This document shows, in pieces, positions 45,905-54,048 of a stretch of 64,000 bases of DNA. The notes under the pieces are model-generated. The model ran no database searches and had not been told where the DNA came from. It saw only the letters and a program-made list of their open reading frames with translations. Made by a program: the position numbers and the translations under genes. Source of the stretch: Paenibacillus radicis (ex Xue et al. 2023) (GTDB taxonomy: Bacteria > Bacillota > Bacilli > Paenibacillales > NBRC-103111). The stretch's first letter is position 1, and every line of letters starts with the position of its first letter. The stretch spans positions 267,045-331,044 of the forward strand of contig NZ_JANQBD010000006.1 in the NCBI RefSeq assembly GCF_024722015.1, read 5' to 3'.

Positions 45905-47212
45905 TTATTGATCTGCTATGATTCTATTAATTTCTTTGATGCTATCTTTCATAAGAGGTACCGGGTCAGCATTTTCAAGAATCATTTTACCAACGACCTC
46001 CATATATTGCTTGGAGAATTCCGGATAAGCCGGATGTTGCGGACGTCCTACAACATTGTCGAAATTTTCAAATACGGCTTTATATTGCGGCAGCTTTTCG
46101 AAGTATTTCTTGCCTTCATCTGTAGTGACAACCGACTTGTGAGTCGGCAAATATCCGGTTCCTTCAGCCCATTTGATATTGTTTTCAGCACCTGTCATAA
46201 AGCTAACAAATTTCCAGGCGGCTTCTTTTTGCTTAGCCGGCGCGCCTTCCATCATAACAATTCCTGCTCCGCCGATATGAGACTTTCTTTCTTTATCCCC
46301 AGGAATGAACGAAACTCCTACTTCAAACTTGGCGTTTTCCAGATATGTTTTAATAATAGCGGAGGAATGTTGTACCATGGCTACCTTTTCTTCAAGGAAC
46401 ATTTGCCTCATCGTATCCGATGCACCTTTTCCGTAGCCCATTTGCATGGAGCCATCCTGCATCCATTTACGGAAATTTTGAATCCATTTCAAGCTGTCCG
46501 GCTGATCGAGCATTGTTTTTTTGTGATCCGGACTCAGAATAGCTCCTCCGCCATTAGAAACCCAAGGATCATAGTACCAAGTATCCCAACCAGGTACAGA
46601 GAATGCATAACGAGTGGTTTTACCGTTTTCCTTCAATGTCACCTTTTTATTAAAGTCCTCAATTTCAGCCCATGTTTGCGGAGGCTTCACGCCGAGCTTA
46701 TCCAGCAACGTTTTATTGTAAACGAAGACGCTTGTGCTGACGATTAGAGGAAATCCATATTGCTTATCATTATAAGCATACGCCTGCAGCATACCTTTGG
46801 AGAAATCGTTCATATCCACTTTATCCCGCTTGATGTAGGGAGTCATATCCGCAAACACTCCGCCATCGGCAAAGTTCGGAAGAACGGATACCTCTACGTT
46901 CGTCACTGCAGGGACATCCTTGGCCGCAACGGCTGCCTGGAGCTTTTTATGTAAATCAGGATACCCGCCTTGGTAAACCGGCTCAACCGTAATGTTAGGA
47001 TACTTCTTCTGGAACTCGGCAATCATGTAGTTTAAAGCAGCAATTTGAGGTTCTGCATGCGAATGCCAATACTGGATAGTAACCGGAGAATTGTCGGCTG
47101 CAGGAGCTTTTGCTACCTCCGTTTGTTGGCTTGCATTGTTAGAGCAGCCTACCGCCAAGCCCAAGGACATAGAAGAAACAGTGAGTACAGAAAGCCATTT
47201 ATTCAATTTCAT
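45905..47212 (-). CDS. ugpB: UgpB-like extracellular glycerol-3-phosphate/glycerophosphodiester-binding lipoprotein
   Basis: A 435-residue binding protein: lipobox LAVGC near residue 23, then the UgpB pattern (TIQYWHSHAEPQIAALNYM, KKYPNITVEPVYQGGYPD, HKKLQAAVAAKDVPAVTNVE, GWDTWYYDPWVSNGG). In UgpB the equivalent aromatic and polar residues bind glycerol-3-phosphate and glycerophosphocholine. First gene of the operon. ATG 47212 has GAAAGGGG ten bases upstream; the frame start at 47263 is not used because the signal peptide begins at 47212. The linked phosphodiesterases support glycerophosphodiesters as substrate. Confidence 0.9.
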   Translation of the reverse strand: MKLNKWLSVLTVSSMSLGLAVGCSNNASQQTEVAKAPAADNSPVTIQYWHSHAEPQIAALNYMIAEFQKKYPNITVEPVYQGGYPDLHKKLQAAVAAKDVPAVTNVEVSVLPNFADGGVFADMTPYIKRDKVDMNDFSKGMLQAYAYNDKQYGFPLIVSTSVFVYNKTLLDKLGVKPPQTWAEIEDFNKKVTLKENGKTTRYAFSVPGWDTWYYDPWVSNGGGAILSPDHKKTMLDQPDSLKWIQNFRKWMQDGSMQMGYGKGASDTMRQMFLEEKVAMVQHSSAIIKTYLENAKFEVGVSFIPGDKERKSHIGGAGIVMMEGAPAKQKEAAWKFVSFMTGAENNIKWAEGTGYLPTHKSVVTTDEGKKYFEKLPQYKAVFENFDNVVGRPQHPAYPEFSKQYMEVVGKMILENADPVPLMKDSIKEINRIIADQ

Positions 47213-47426
47213 TGTTAAAATACCCCTTTCTCTTCTTATCAATTTAGATAGAAACGCATCCACTCAACTATAACAGAGAATGCAAAAAAGGAGAGCATCG
47301 AGAACACAAGAAACAGAAAGGAGCCGGCATAAATACGCACGGTCCGTTCGTCTCTTGGGTTGTCTCAATGATCTCCGCACCCAATCGTTATTGAACGAAA
47401 TAAAGCGTTTTCTTAATTCATTTAAA

Positions 47427-47455
47427 ATTATCCCATATCACCTATCGATAGTCAA
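47427..47455 (-). promoter_or_regulatory. Sigma-A promoter of the ugp operon
   Basis: TTGACT (47455-47450), spacer 17, GATAAT (47432-47427). The transcript would have a leader of about 200 bases before ugpB in which I see no clear terminator or known riboswitch. I could not identify a Pho box with confidence. Confidence 0.65.
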
Positions 47456-47516
47456 TACCTACATGAAATCTTAATATTACCATTAAAACAAGAAGAATAC
47501 AATGTATGCAACTCAA

Positions 47517-48272
47517 TCAAAGCGCTTCCAAAGCAGATCCTTTCATACTATCCGGTTTTGCCAGGCCCTTGGATTCCATCGACAGTATATCTCCGGAAGC
47601 AGAGATCCCTTCCATCGCCAACAGAAGCGTCTCCCCTTGCTTGGATTTCAAGCTGAAGCATAGCTCCATCACCGGTTCTTCAATGCCCGAAACCTCAACG
47701 GTTCCTTCCGGTCTCATTTTGACATTGACGATCTGAATCCCATGTTTTCCAAAATTCGTCGCGATATTTCCAAGAGCACCTGGCCTGTCAATAATTTTAA
47801 TCACCACCTCCATGGTTCTCCGGTTTCGCATCAAGTGCTTCTCCCATTTGTTTAATACAAACAGGCTTAAGAGCACCATAACGGTTGCCAGAGCAGCGCA
47901 ATAAAAGAAACCCGCTCCCACACATAAGCCAATAGCTGCCACTACCCAAACGGATGCCGCTGTCGTCAGCCCCGATACGGTAGAGCCGGTACGCATAATG
48001 GTTCCAGCTCCCAGAAAACCGATACCGCTGATGACCTGAGCTGCCAACCGCGCAGGGTCGGTACGCACATTGACCTCATTTACAAATTGTGAGAACCCAT
48101 ATATAGACAGCAACATGATGGCTGCAGATCCAATACAGACCAGAATGTGCGTTCTCAAACCTGCCGCATGATTATTCCATTCACGCTCAAGTCCTACCAA
48201 GCCTCCCAGTCCCGCAGCCAGCAGTATGCGTATCGTTAATTCCAGATGGGTGATATGCCAAACACTATCCAT
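47517..48272 (-). CDS. MgtC/SapB-family membrane protein
   Basis: A 251-residue protein: four hydrophobic segments with MgtC motifs (LLAAGLGGLVGLEREWNNHAAGLRTH and QVISGIGFLGAGTIMRTG) and a C-terminal ACT-like soluble domain (VVIKIIDRPGALGNIATNFG near 165). MgtC relatives modulate magnesium adaptation and ATP synthase and, in Gram-positives, are often near magnesium or phosphate genes. AAGGAGGTGAG precedes ATG 48272. It has a terminator upstream of it, so it forms its own transcript. Confidence 0.88.
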   Translation of the reverse strand: MDSVWHITHLELTIRILLAAGLGGLVGLEREWNNHAAGLRTHILVCIGSAAIMLLSIYGFSQFVNEVNVRTDPARLAAQVISGIGFLGAGTIMRTGSTVSGLTTAASVWVVAAIGLCVGAGFFYCAALATVMVLLSLFVLNKWEKHLMRNRRTMEVVIKIIDRPGALGNIATNFGKHGIQIVNVKMRPEGTVEVSGIEEPVMELCFSLKSKQGETLLLAMEGISASGDILSMESKGLAKPDSMKGSALEAL

Positions 48273-48303
48273 GCTAACTCACCTCCTTAAAATTTAAATA
48301 GGA

Positions 48304-48362
48304 AAAACCCCAGTAGAAAAAGTGCAATAAACCCGCACCTTTTCCAAAGAGGTTTCTCAGAT
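48304..48362 (-). terminator. Terminator after glpP
   Basis: A large hairpin on the minus strand: GAAAAGGTGC with GCACTTTTTC inside AAACCTC with GGGGTTT, ending in TTTTTCC, 36 bases after the glpP stop. Confidence 0.6.
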
Positions 48363-48397
48363 AATCTCTCCCGCTTGGAATTAGAGGCTATTTAACT

Positions 48398-48952
48398 TCA
48401 CCATAATTCAGATGTTCCTGCAGATACCGCAAGTGCTCCTGCTTCGAGTGCATCCTCAATCTCCTGATGCGTCCCGACAAGGCCACCTGCTATAATCGGA
48501 AGGGAGGTCATATCTGTCATCTCCCTAATGACTCGGGGCATGATACCCGGCATCACTTCAATCGCGTCAGGCTTGCTCTGCTCAGCCGCCTTAATACCTC
48601 TGACAACGGCACTTCGGTCAATCAAAAATATACGCTGTATCGCCATTAAACCGGCTTCCTTAGCTCCTCTAATCAAGTTGCTCTTGGTAGAGATGATTCC
48701 GGTAGGCTGTATATATTGTGCGACATACGCAACACCGCTGCGGTCAGCCGCAATACCTTCGATAAACTCCATATGAATAAATACTTGCTTGTTGGCTGCT
48801 TTCACTTGGTCCACCAAATCCTTGATGTTAAAGATAGACCCTACCAGAAGGAAAACAATATTAACTTGACTTTTAATAGCTAGATCCATATCTTCTAATC
48901 TCTGTACAGCTGCAATGGTTTGATGTTCTACCAGATCGACAATCGGATACAA
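48398..48952 (-). CDS. glpP: Glycerol-3-phosphate-responsive antiterminator GlpP
   Basis: A 184-residue RNA-binding antiterminator of the GlpP family: the order IHMEFIEGIAADRSGVAYVA, QPTGIISTKSNLIRGAKEAG, MAIQRIFLIDRSAV, PDAIEVMPGIMPRVIREM, PIIAGGLVGTHQEIEDALEAGA matches B. subtilis GlpP closely. With glycerol-3-phosphate it binds leader RNAs of glp genes and prevents termination. The start is TTG 48952, supported by AGGCGGGG six bases before it and no other start. 47 bases after the HAD phosphatase; the pair shares an upstream attenuator-like leader. Confidence 0.92.
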   Translation of the reverse strand: MYPIVDLVEHQTIAAVQRLEDMDLAIKSQVNIVFLLVGSIFNIKDLVDQVKAANKQVFIHMEFIEGIAADRSGVAYVAQYIQPTGIISTKSNLIRGAKEAGLMAIQRIFLIDRSAVVRGIKAAEQSKPDAIEVMPGIMPRVIREMTDMTSLPIIAGGLVGTHQEIEDALEAGALAVSAGTSELW

Positions 48953-48999
48953 TCAGTTCCCCGCCTTTCGTTGAAGTGAGAACATTATAACATGGTTGG

Positions 49000-49770
49000 T
49001 TATAAATCTACGACATCTTTAATACTTGAAACAATATGGTGGGGACGGTGGGTTGTCAGCTCCGCCATTTCTGCCGTACTGACTCCAGTCAGTACAAGGA
49101 CGGATACCATGCCTGCCTCATTAGCCATTTTTATATCCGTTTCCAATCGATCACCAATCATCAAGCAGTCCTTATAATCCAAGCCCAGATGGGCAACGGC
49201 CGCCTCTGCTGCTATTAATGATGGCTTGCCGACAACCAAATCAATCGCCTTCCCCGTAGCTACCTCAAGTGCGGCGATGAATGTGCCTGTGTCGGGAATT
49301 TGCCCACCGTCCAACGGACATGTCGTATCCGGGTTGGAGGCGATGACAACGGCGCCTTTGACAGCCGCTTGATACACGCTGTTCAGTTTATCGTAAGTAA
49401 ACTGCCGATCCCATGATAATACAACATACTCGGCGCTGTCGCTTTCATGCGTTATGGGAATCCCATATTCCGCAAGCTCCTCATTGATTGGCTCTTCTCC
49501 AATAACAAAAACTTTTTCTCCGGCTTTAAGACGCCGCTGCAAGTATTGGGCAACAATTTGCGAAGAGTTCAATACGTCCTCCAGGCTTGTCGGAATTCCC
49601 ATTTTATTCAGCTTATCTACGTAGGATTGTCGGGTTGCAATAGGTTTGTTGGACAAGAACACTACCTTGTCTCCACGAGCTCTTAAAGCTTGAATAGCCT
49701 CTGAAGCCCCATCTATCATCTTGTCTCCCAAATATACCGTACCATCCAAGTCAAAAATGTATCCTCTCAC
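49000..49770 (-). CDS. HAD-IIA family phosphatase (NagD/AraL type)
   Basis: A 256-residue HAD hydrolase with a type IIA cap: nucleophile motif FDLDGTVYLG at residues 5-14, motif II SNKPIATRQS, and metal-binding motif III near 205 (CLMIGDRLETDIKMA). Such enzymes dephosphorylate small sugar phosphates, including glycerol phosphates; its pairing with glpP suggests a glycerol-phosphate substrate, as a way to handle overflow (inference). GTG 49770 is chosen because GAGG lies about eight bases upstream; the longer frame from GTG 49809 starts inside the leader terminator tail. Confidence 0.85.
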   Translation of the reverse strand: MRGYIFDLDGTVYLGDKMIDGASEAIQALRARGDKVVFLSNKPIATRQSYVDKLNKMGIPTSLEDVLNSSQIVAQYLQRRLKAGEKVFVIGEEPINEELAEYGIPITHESDSAEYVVLSWDRQFTYDKLNSVYQAAVKGAVVIASNPDTTCPLDGGQIPDTGTFIAALEVATGKAIDLVVGKPSLIAAEAAVAHLGLDYKDCLMIGDRLETDIKMANEAGMVSVLVLTGVSTAEMAELTTHRPHHIVSSIKDVVDL

Positions 49771-49810
49771 TCTGTCTGCCTCACTCTCAAGTAAAATTGT
49801 TAGCAGCACT

Positions 49811-49888
49811 GGAAAAAAACAAAAAAAACCTTATCACAGTAAACACATCCACCCCCAATAGGACGGATATGATTACGGATAAGGTTTT
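49811..49888 (-). terminator. Attenuator-like terminator in the HAD-glpP leader
   Basis: Minus strand AAAACCTTATC (49888-49878) pairs with GATAAGGTTTT (49835-49825), followed by TTTTTTTTGTTTTTTTCC. It lies between the promoter and the coding region, so it must be read through for expression; GlpP acting on its own leader is the natural candidate. Confidence 0.7.
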
Positions 49889-49930
49889 CTCCAGGACTCG
49901 TGCCTAACCGTATATTCATTATTGTACCCA

Positions 49931-49960
49931 AGTATAGAACCTGAACGAACTTTCTGTCAA
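49931..49960 (-). promoter_or_regulatory. Sigma-A promoter of the HAD-glpP operon
   Basis: TTGACA (49960-49955), spacer 18, TATACT (49936-49931). The start should be near 49924, giving a leader of about 150 bases with the attenuator inside. Confidence 0.75.
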
Positions 49961-49980
49961 CAAAAATTTATTATTCAATA

Positions 49981-50007
49981 AAATGCGGTACGCACAATCC
50001 GCTTTAT
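49981..50007 (-). terminator. Possible terminator of the Fur-type operon
   Basis: Minus strand ATAAAGCGG and CCGCATTTTATT form a short stem, 29 bases after the last stop. Weak. Confidence 0.4.
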
Positions 50008-50035
50008 CGTAATGGTGAACAAACCCAATTAAAGG

Positions 50036-50974
50036 TTATTTGCGCGCACGGTATGATGAAGGCTTTTTAATAAATAACCAACCTGCAACAATAATCAGCA
50101 GCAAGCCTGCGATGGCAGGAACATAGGGAAAACTGGTCTTGGCATCCAGTTGGGCTGACGAAGCATCAGGGGTATGACCGGAATGTGCTTGTGTAAGGCC
50201 TCCTTGCTGCCCGCCTCCTACTGGAGCTGGAGCCTGCATGTCTTTGTGCTCTCGCTTCTCAAATGTAATAAGCTGAAGCTGCTCCTTGCCTTCCGCATTT
50301 ATTAGCCAGGCTTCCTGAATGCTGCTCCCTTTCCAAGATGTTGGATCCGTTAAACCATTCACTACTTTGGGATGTGCGCTAAGCGAGTAGCTTTTCCCAT
50401 TTAGTTGTAAGGAATATACTTGAACTGATTTGCCGGTTTCGTCCTTCTGCTCCTGAACGGTAATTTGCTCGACGGCACCTGCCGGCCCCTTCAAGAAACC
50501 AGCCCGCTCAAACAGCGTTTGGCCGTTAACCGGGATACGAAGATAGTCTGCCATAAATAAGACAAAGTCTTCCCTTGTCAACTCACTCTCAGGCTGCTTC
50601 ACCTTCCCTTGACCTTGAAAATAAGCCCTATTGACGTCCTCATAGGTGGCGTTTCCTTGCAGACTTGTGACAAGTCCTTTGGCCAAAGCCGCATTCTGAA
50701 TGTCTTGCACTTTAGTGCTTGCTGCGCTCAGCTTCAAGAAGCTGCCTGCCCAATAAGCCAGATCTGCCCTTGTCAGCTTGTCCTTAGGTTTAAACAAGGA
50801 GGCGCTATGGTCACTCGCAATGACTCCTAATCCGCTCAGATATAAGATTTGAGCTTTCGCATCGGAGTACTGGATATCCTCGTACAGACTATTTTCATTA
50901 ACGATGTGAGCCAGAGCAGCTGATGGCATAAGCAGCAGCAGTGCTATTAAAAAATAAATCATTCTTGCATACAT
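50036..50974 (-). CDS. SLH-domain protein with C-terminal membrane anchor
   Basis: A 312-residue exported protein: signal peptide (cleaved near ALAH, residue 23), an S-layer-homology-like block (YEDIQYSDAKAQILYLSGLG, FKPKDKLTRADLAYWAGSFL) and a second weaker one, a beta-rich region, a Gly/Gln-rich linker, and a single C-terminal membrane helix (FPYVPAIAGLLLIIVAGWLF) with a basic tail. It could hold the complex between membrane and cell wall. Last gene of the eleven-gene operon, 15 bases after the coiled-coil gene. Function unknown. Confidence 0.75.
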   Translation of the reverse strand: MYARMIYFLIALLLLMPSAALAHIVNENSLYEDIQYSDAKAQILYLSGLGVIASDHSASLFKPKDKLTRADLAYWAGSFLKLSAASTKVQDIQNAALAKGLVTSLQGNATYEDVNRAYFQGQGKVKQPESELTREDFVLFMADYLRIPVNGQTLFERAGFLKGPAGAVEQITVQEQKDETGKSVQVYSLQLNGKSYSLSAHPKVVNGLTDPTSWKGSSIQEAWLINAEGKEQLQLITFEKREHKDMQAPAPVGGGQQGGLTQAHSGHTPDASSAQLDAKTSFPYVPAIAGLLLIIVAGWLFIKKPSSYRARK

Positions 50975-50989
50975 TCCTCTTCAACCCCC

Positions 50990-51937
50990 TTAGTCATTGG
51001 ATTTTATCAGTAAAGCTCCTGCTGTCTGTTGCACATTAAGCGAACCGGATCTTCCCGGCAGCTTACCGTAAGGAATACGGAAGCCCTGCAGCTCTTTCAT
51101 TAACGTGTCAGGCATCAGGAAGCCATTAAAAAATCCAGCTTCGAATTCCAGACCCGCATACTCCCCGTTTCCTTGTGTAATCCGGCCAATTAAAATAACG
51201 TGAAGATCCGTTTTTTTGAACAGCACATAAAGATGGTCAGAGCGAAAGAAATACTCCAGACCGCTTTTTCCATTCAGCCATGCTTCGTCAAGCTTATAAG
51301 AAGATCCGTCAGGTGATGCAACAGCCCACTGCGTAAGCTCCTTGTCGATCGTTTCCTGATCCTGCTTCAGCCCGGCAATAAGCTTCACTTCCACCTCGGA
51401 GGACCAGTCAATATCCAAAAAGTTAGCCAGCTGATCAATTTCCACATTTGGATTTTGCGATAAAAACTTGGTTCTGGCACTCAAATTATCTTCAATCATA
51501 GCTAGCAGACGCCCATGTCCTTCGAGTGCTCCCTTGGTCAACCGCAGCTGAGTGTATTCCTGGTACAGAGCATCGAGCTCCTGCATATACCTGTCCAAAT
51601 TGCGCTCCAGAAGCCACTGACTCCCCATCATATCAACCAGTTGCTCCGATTGCAGCATCAGAGTCATCCATGTGTCCAAACCGAATTCACTATAGAACTT
51701 CAGCTTCTTGACAGCGTTCTGCTGCCGCTTCCCATATTCCAGCTCCATAGCCTCCAGCTTCGGCTTCAATGCTTCGATTTCTTGCCTTGTGTTGCGCATT
51801 TCCTCTGTCAGCTTACTGGTTGTTTCTGTATCCTGAATAGTAACCAGAAAATCGGCAAAAGCTCCTGTAAGATGAGCATACGCACTAGCAGCAGTCAGGA
51901 GAGCGAACAATACCGTAAACAGCCCCCATTTACGCAT
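50990..51937 (-). CDS. Secreted coiled-coil protein next to FtsX-like permease
   Basis: A 315-residue protein with a signal peptide (to about AYAH, residue 22) and a long alpha-helical coiled coil (about 38-150; KLTEEMRNTRQEIEALKPKL), then a soluble C-terminal domain with no recognised hydrolase motif. The start overlaps the FtsX-like gene by eight bases. Bacterial FtsEX complexes act through secreted coiled-coil partners (PcsB in streptococci, EnvC in E. coli, CwlO in Bacillus), so a similar role is an attractive inference, but the domain carries no cell-wall hydrolase signature. Confidence 0.65.
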   Translation of the reverse strand: MRKWGLFTVLFALLTAASAYAHLTGAFADFLVTIQDTETTSKLTEEMRNTRQEIEALKPKLEAMELEYGKRQQNAVKKLKFYSEFGLDTWMTLMLQSEQLVDMMGSQWLLERNLDRYMQELDALYQEYTQLRLTKGALEGHGRLLAMIEDNLSARTKFLSQNPNVEIDQLANFLDIDWSSEVEVKLIAGLKQDQETIDKELTQWAVASPDGSSYKLDEAWLNGKSGLEYFFRSDHLYVLFKKTDLHVILIGRITQGNGEYAGLEFEAGFFNGFLMPDTLMKELQGFRIPYGKLPGRSGSLNVQQTAGALLIKSND

Positions 51938-52799
51938 ACCCGATCAGCTTCCTTGTCGAAAAATAAGCCGCAGACAGACTTACGGCCGTACCCGCTGCTA
52001 TAATCCCAACCATCGTTCCGTACAGCATGTTCATCGAAAAGGTGAAAATAAACGGGAATTGGTGCTGAAGTGGGAACAGCATATAGGAATATAACAAATA
52101 AAGGGCCAACACACTCATCAGACTGCCCATGAATCCTGTCAGCCCTCCCTCGAATAAAAACTGCCCCCTCACATGCAGCGGTTTCGCTCCCAGCAGCAGC
52201 TTGACACGAATTTCTTTTTCCCTCTGAAATAAAGCAAGATTAATCGCAATATAGACCGTCAAATACGATATGATAACGAAAAAAAGAAGCAGTGCCATGC
52301 CATACCTGTTGACATAATCAGAACCACTTTCTAACGCTGCAGCAAATTGCTGAGGATAGATCACCTCGGTTATTCCTTGTATGGAGCGCAGCTCCCCCGC
52401 AATCTTCGATGCGTTCTTGTTGTCAGTCAGCTTCAAGTGAACCGCATCTGGAATAGCGCTCTCCTTAAAGGCGCTGAGCAGATGCTCCCTTCCCTGAAAA
52501 AACACGGACAGCCTGTCGAGCATTTGCTCCTTCGTCTCTATCTCTACGGATTTCACATAGCTGTTGCGCTGTAAAATTCGTGCCACCTCAGATGAATCAA
52601 CTGAAGGCTCAAGATAGGCTTTGACGCTTACCTGTGAGTCCAAATACCTCATCAGATCTCCGGCTCCGAATCGAACGAGAAACAAGATTCCCGCTATCGT
52701 CATAGCAATAAAAATCAGAGCCGCTGCGGCTGCAGCGGCTCCCATATTTCGCCTGATTCCTTCCCGCGCGTCCCTGATATAATAGTTAAGTAGGTTCAT
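51930..52799 (-). CDS. FtsX-like ABC permease
   Basis: A 289-residue membrane protein with the FtsX pattern: membrane segment near 20-45, an extracellular domain of about 125 residues (VSVKAYLEPSVDSSEVARIL), and three C-terminal segments with a cytoplasmic ATPase contact between them (LALFQREKEIRVKLLLGAK). Partner of the FtsE-like ATPase with a four-base overlap (ATGA). Probably not the housekeeping cell-division FtsX, because it lies inside an importer operon and has its own coiled-coil partner; the housekeeping pair usually sits elsewhere. Confidence 0.85.
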   Translation of the reverse strand: MNLLNYYIRDAREGIRRNMGAAAAAAALIFIAMTIAGILFLVRFGAGDLMRYLDSQVSVKAYLEPSVDSSEVARILQRNSYVKSVEIETKEQMLDRLSVFFQGREHLLSAFKESAIPDAVHLKLTDNKNASKIAGELRSIQGITEVIYPQQFAAALESGSDYVNRYGMALLLFFVIISYLTVYIAINLALFQREKEIRVKLLLGAKPLHVRGQFLFEGGLTGFMGSLMSVLALYLLYSYMLFPLQHQFPFIFTFSMNMLYGTMVGIIAAGTAVSLSAAYFSTRKLIGYA

Positions 52800-53443
52800 G
52801 CTCCTTGTATCCTTCCATCTTCCATCAGCAATGTTCTTGCCGGGAATCTTTCGATCAATCGCTCCGAGTGTGTGACGACAAGCATGGACATGTTCTCCTC
52901 TGCATGCAGCTCTCTTAACAAAGCCAGCATTTGAACAGCCGTTTCAGGGTCCAAATTTCCCGTTGGTTCATCCGCCAGCAGAAGAGCGGGACGACTAAGC
53001 AAAGCGCGCGCAATGGCCACTCGCTGCTGCTCTCCGCCGGATAATTGATGCGGAAGCATCTCTTCCTTGCCTTTTAATCCAACCCTATCAAGCAGCCGGA
53101 AAGCCTGCTTTTCGATATGCTCTCTGGACTGTCCCAGCACCTCACCCGTCAAGGCGACATTCTCGAGCACAGTTTTTCGTTCAAGCAGCTCGAAGGATTG
53201 AAAGATAACGCCGATCTTTCTGCGCAGATGATATTTCGGAATATCGCCAATCAAGCTTCCGCCAATTTCGATCTCCCCGGTATAGTCCGCCAAATCGCGG
53301 TACAGCAGCTTCAATAAAGTACTTTTCCCTGAGCCTGACCGTCCCTGCAAGTAGGCAAACTCCCCTGTTTGCAGTTCCAGATTCAACCCATTAAGTACAA
53401 TACGTCCTCCATAGCTCTTGGTTAAATTGCTGATGCGGATCAT
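52796..53443 (-). CDS. FtsE-like ABC ATPase
   Basis: A 215-residue nucleotide-binding protein: Walker [10 protein letters not shown] near residue 36, signature LSGGEQQRV near 135, Walker [13 protein letters not shown] near 160. Length matches FtsE/LolD/MacB ATPases rather than importer ATPases. ATG 53443 overlaps the preceding stop by one base (TAATG) with AAAGGG upstream; the longer frame from 53554 runs through the previous gene and is rejected. Confidence 0.88.
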   Translation of the reverse strand: MIRISNLTKSYGGRIVLNGLNLELQTGEFAYLQGRSGSGKSTLLKLLYRDLADYTGEIEIGGSLIGDIPKYHLRRKIGVIFQSFELLERKTVLENVALTGEVLGQSREHIEKQAFRLLDRVGLKGKEEMLPHQLSGGEQQRVAIARALLSRPALLLADEPTGNLDPETAVQMLALLRELHAEENMSMLVVTHSERLIERFPARTLLMEDGRIQGA

Positions 53444-54048
53444 TACCAATGGCCCTTTGCAACCCACGGCAGAAATCCATCGAGAAACCGCTCGGTAGCC
53501 GGCATGAAATAGGAGCCATAATGATATTCCGGATCGAGAGTCGTCACAATCCAAGTGCCTGCCGTGCTAACTTTATCAATATAGAGAATAGCCCCGGTAT
53601 CCTCGGTCGATATAAGCACCTCCGAGCCTTCAGGCGGCCAGAACACACCATGATAATGCCAGGTAGCATCTTCCAAGGTAATGTATTGGAATAAATCATG
53701 CTCAGGTTTGCTCAATATGAGCCCGCTCCCGGCTTCCTTGTCGAGCCACCACCAGAAATTCGTTGGTCTGAATTCCCAATTTTGTCCAGGAATCCACGTC
53801 TTGGGCTGGGAGCCGAGAGCGATCACAGTTCCCCCATTTTCAGCGAATTCCCAAATTTTATTTTTGGCGGCCATAAGCAACCCCAGATGCAGCTGAGATG
53901 GAACCAGCAATACATCAATGCCATCCAGCGATGTATTTTCAAACTCGGGAAGATAGATGATTTCGTGAAGATATTGCTTGTATTTAGGCTCGTTCAAGCT
54001 GCGATAGTCATGGGAGGTACCCCCGTATAAAGCTGCAATTTTTCTCAT
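53443..54048 (-). CDS. Amidotransferase-fold-like protein, second of two paralogues
   Basis: A 201-residue cytoplasmic protein of a family I do not recognise by name. It begins like a ThuA or class-I amidotransferase-like fold (MRKIAALYGGTSHDYRSL, DGIDVLLVPSQLHLGLL, AENGGTVIALGS) but has no obvious nucleophile Cys elbow. It shares a plan with the gene upstream: KTWIPG here and RPWLPG there, then a His-rich middle, then LYIDKVSTAGTWIVTT here and TYIDRSSTKGTILVHS there. Overlaps of one base with both neighbours. Confidence 0.6.
   Translation of the reverse strand: MRKIAALYGGTSHDYRSLNEPKYKQYLHEIIYLPEFENTSLDGIDVLLVPSQLHLGLLMAAKNKIWEFAENGGTVIALGSQPKTWIPGQNWEFRPTNFWWWLDKEAGSGLILSKPEHDLFQYITLEDATWHYHGVFWPPEGSEVLISTEDTGAILYIDKVSTAGTWIVTTLDPEYHYGSYFMPATERFLDGFLPWVAKGHW

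Noticed and set aside
45908..46747. A 279-codon plus-strand frame
   Set aside because: Antisense to ugpB; composition of a shadow frame.
47213..47426. A riboswitch or attenuator in the ugpB leader
   Set aside because: The leader is long, but I found no terminator hairpin or conserved aptamer blocks.
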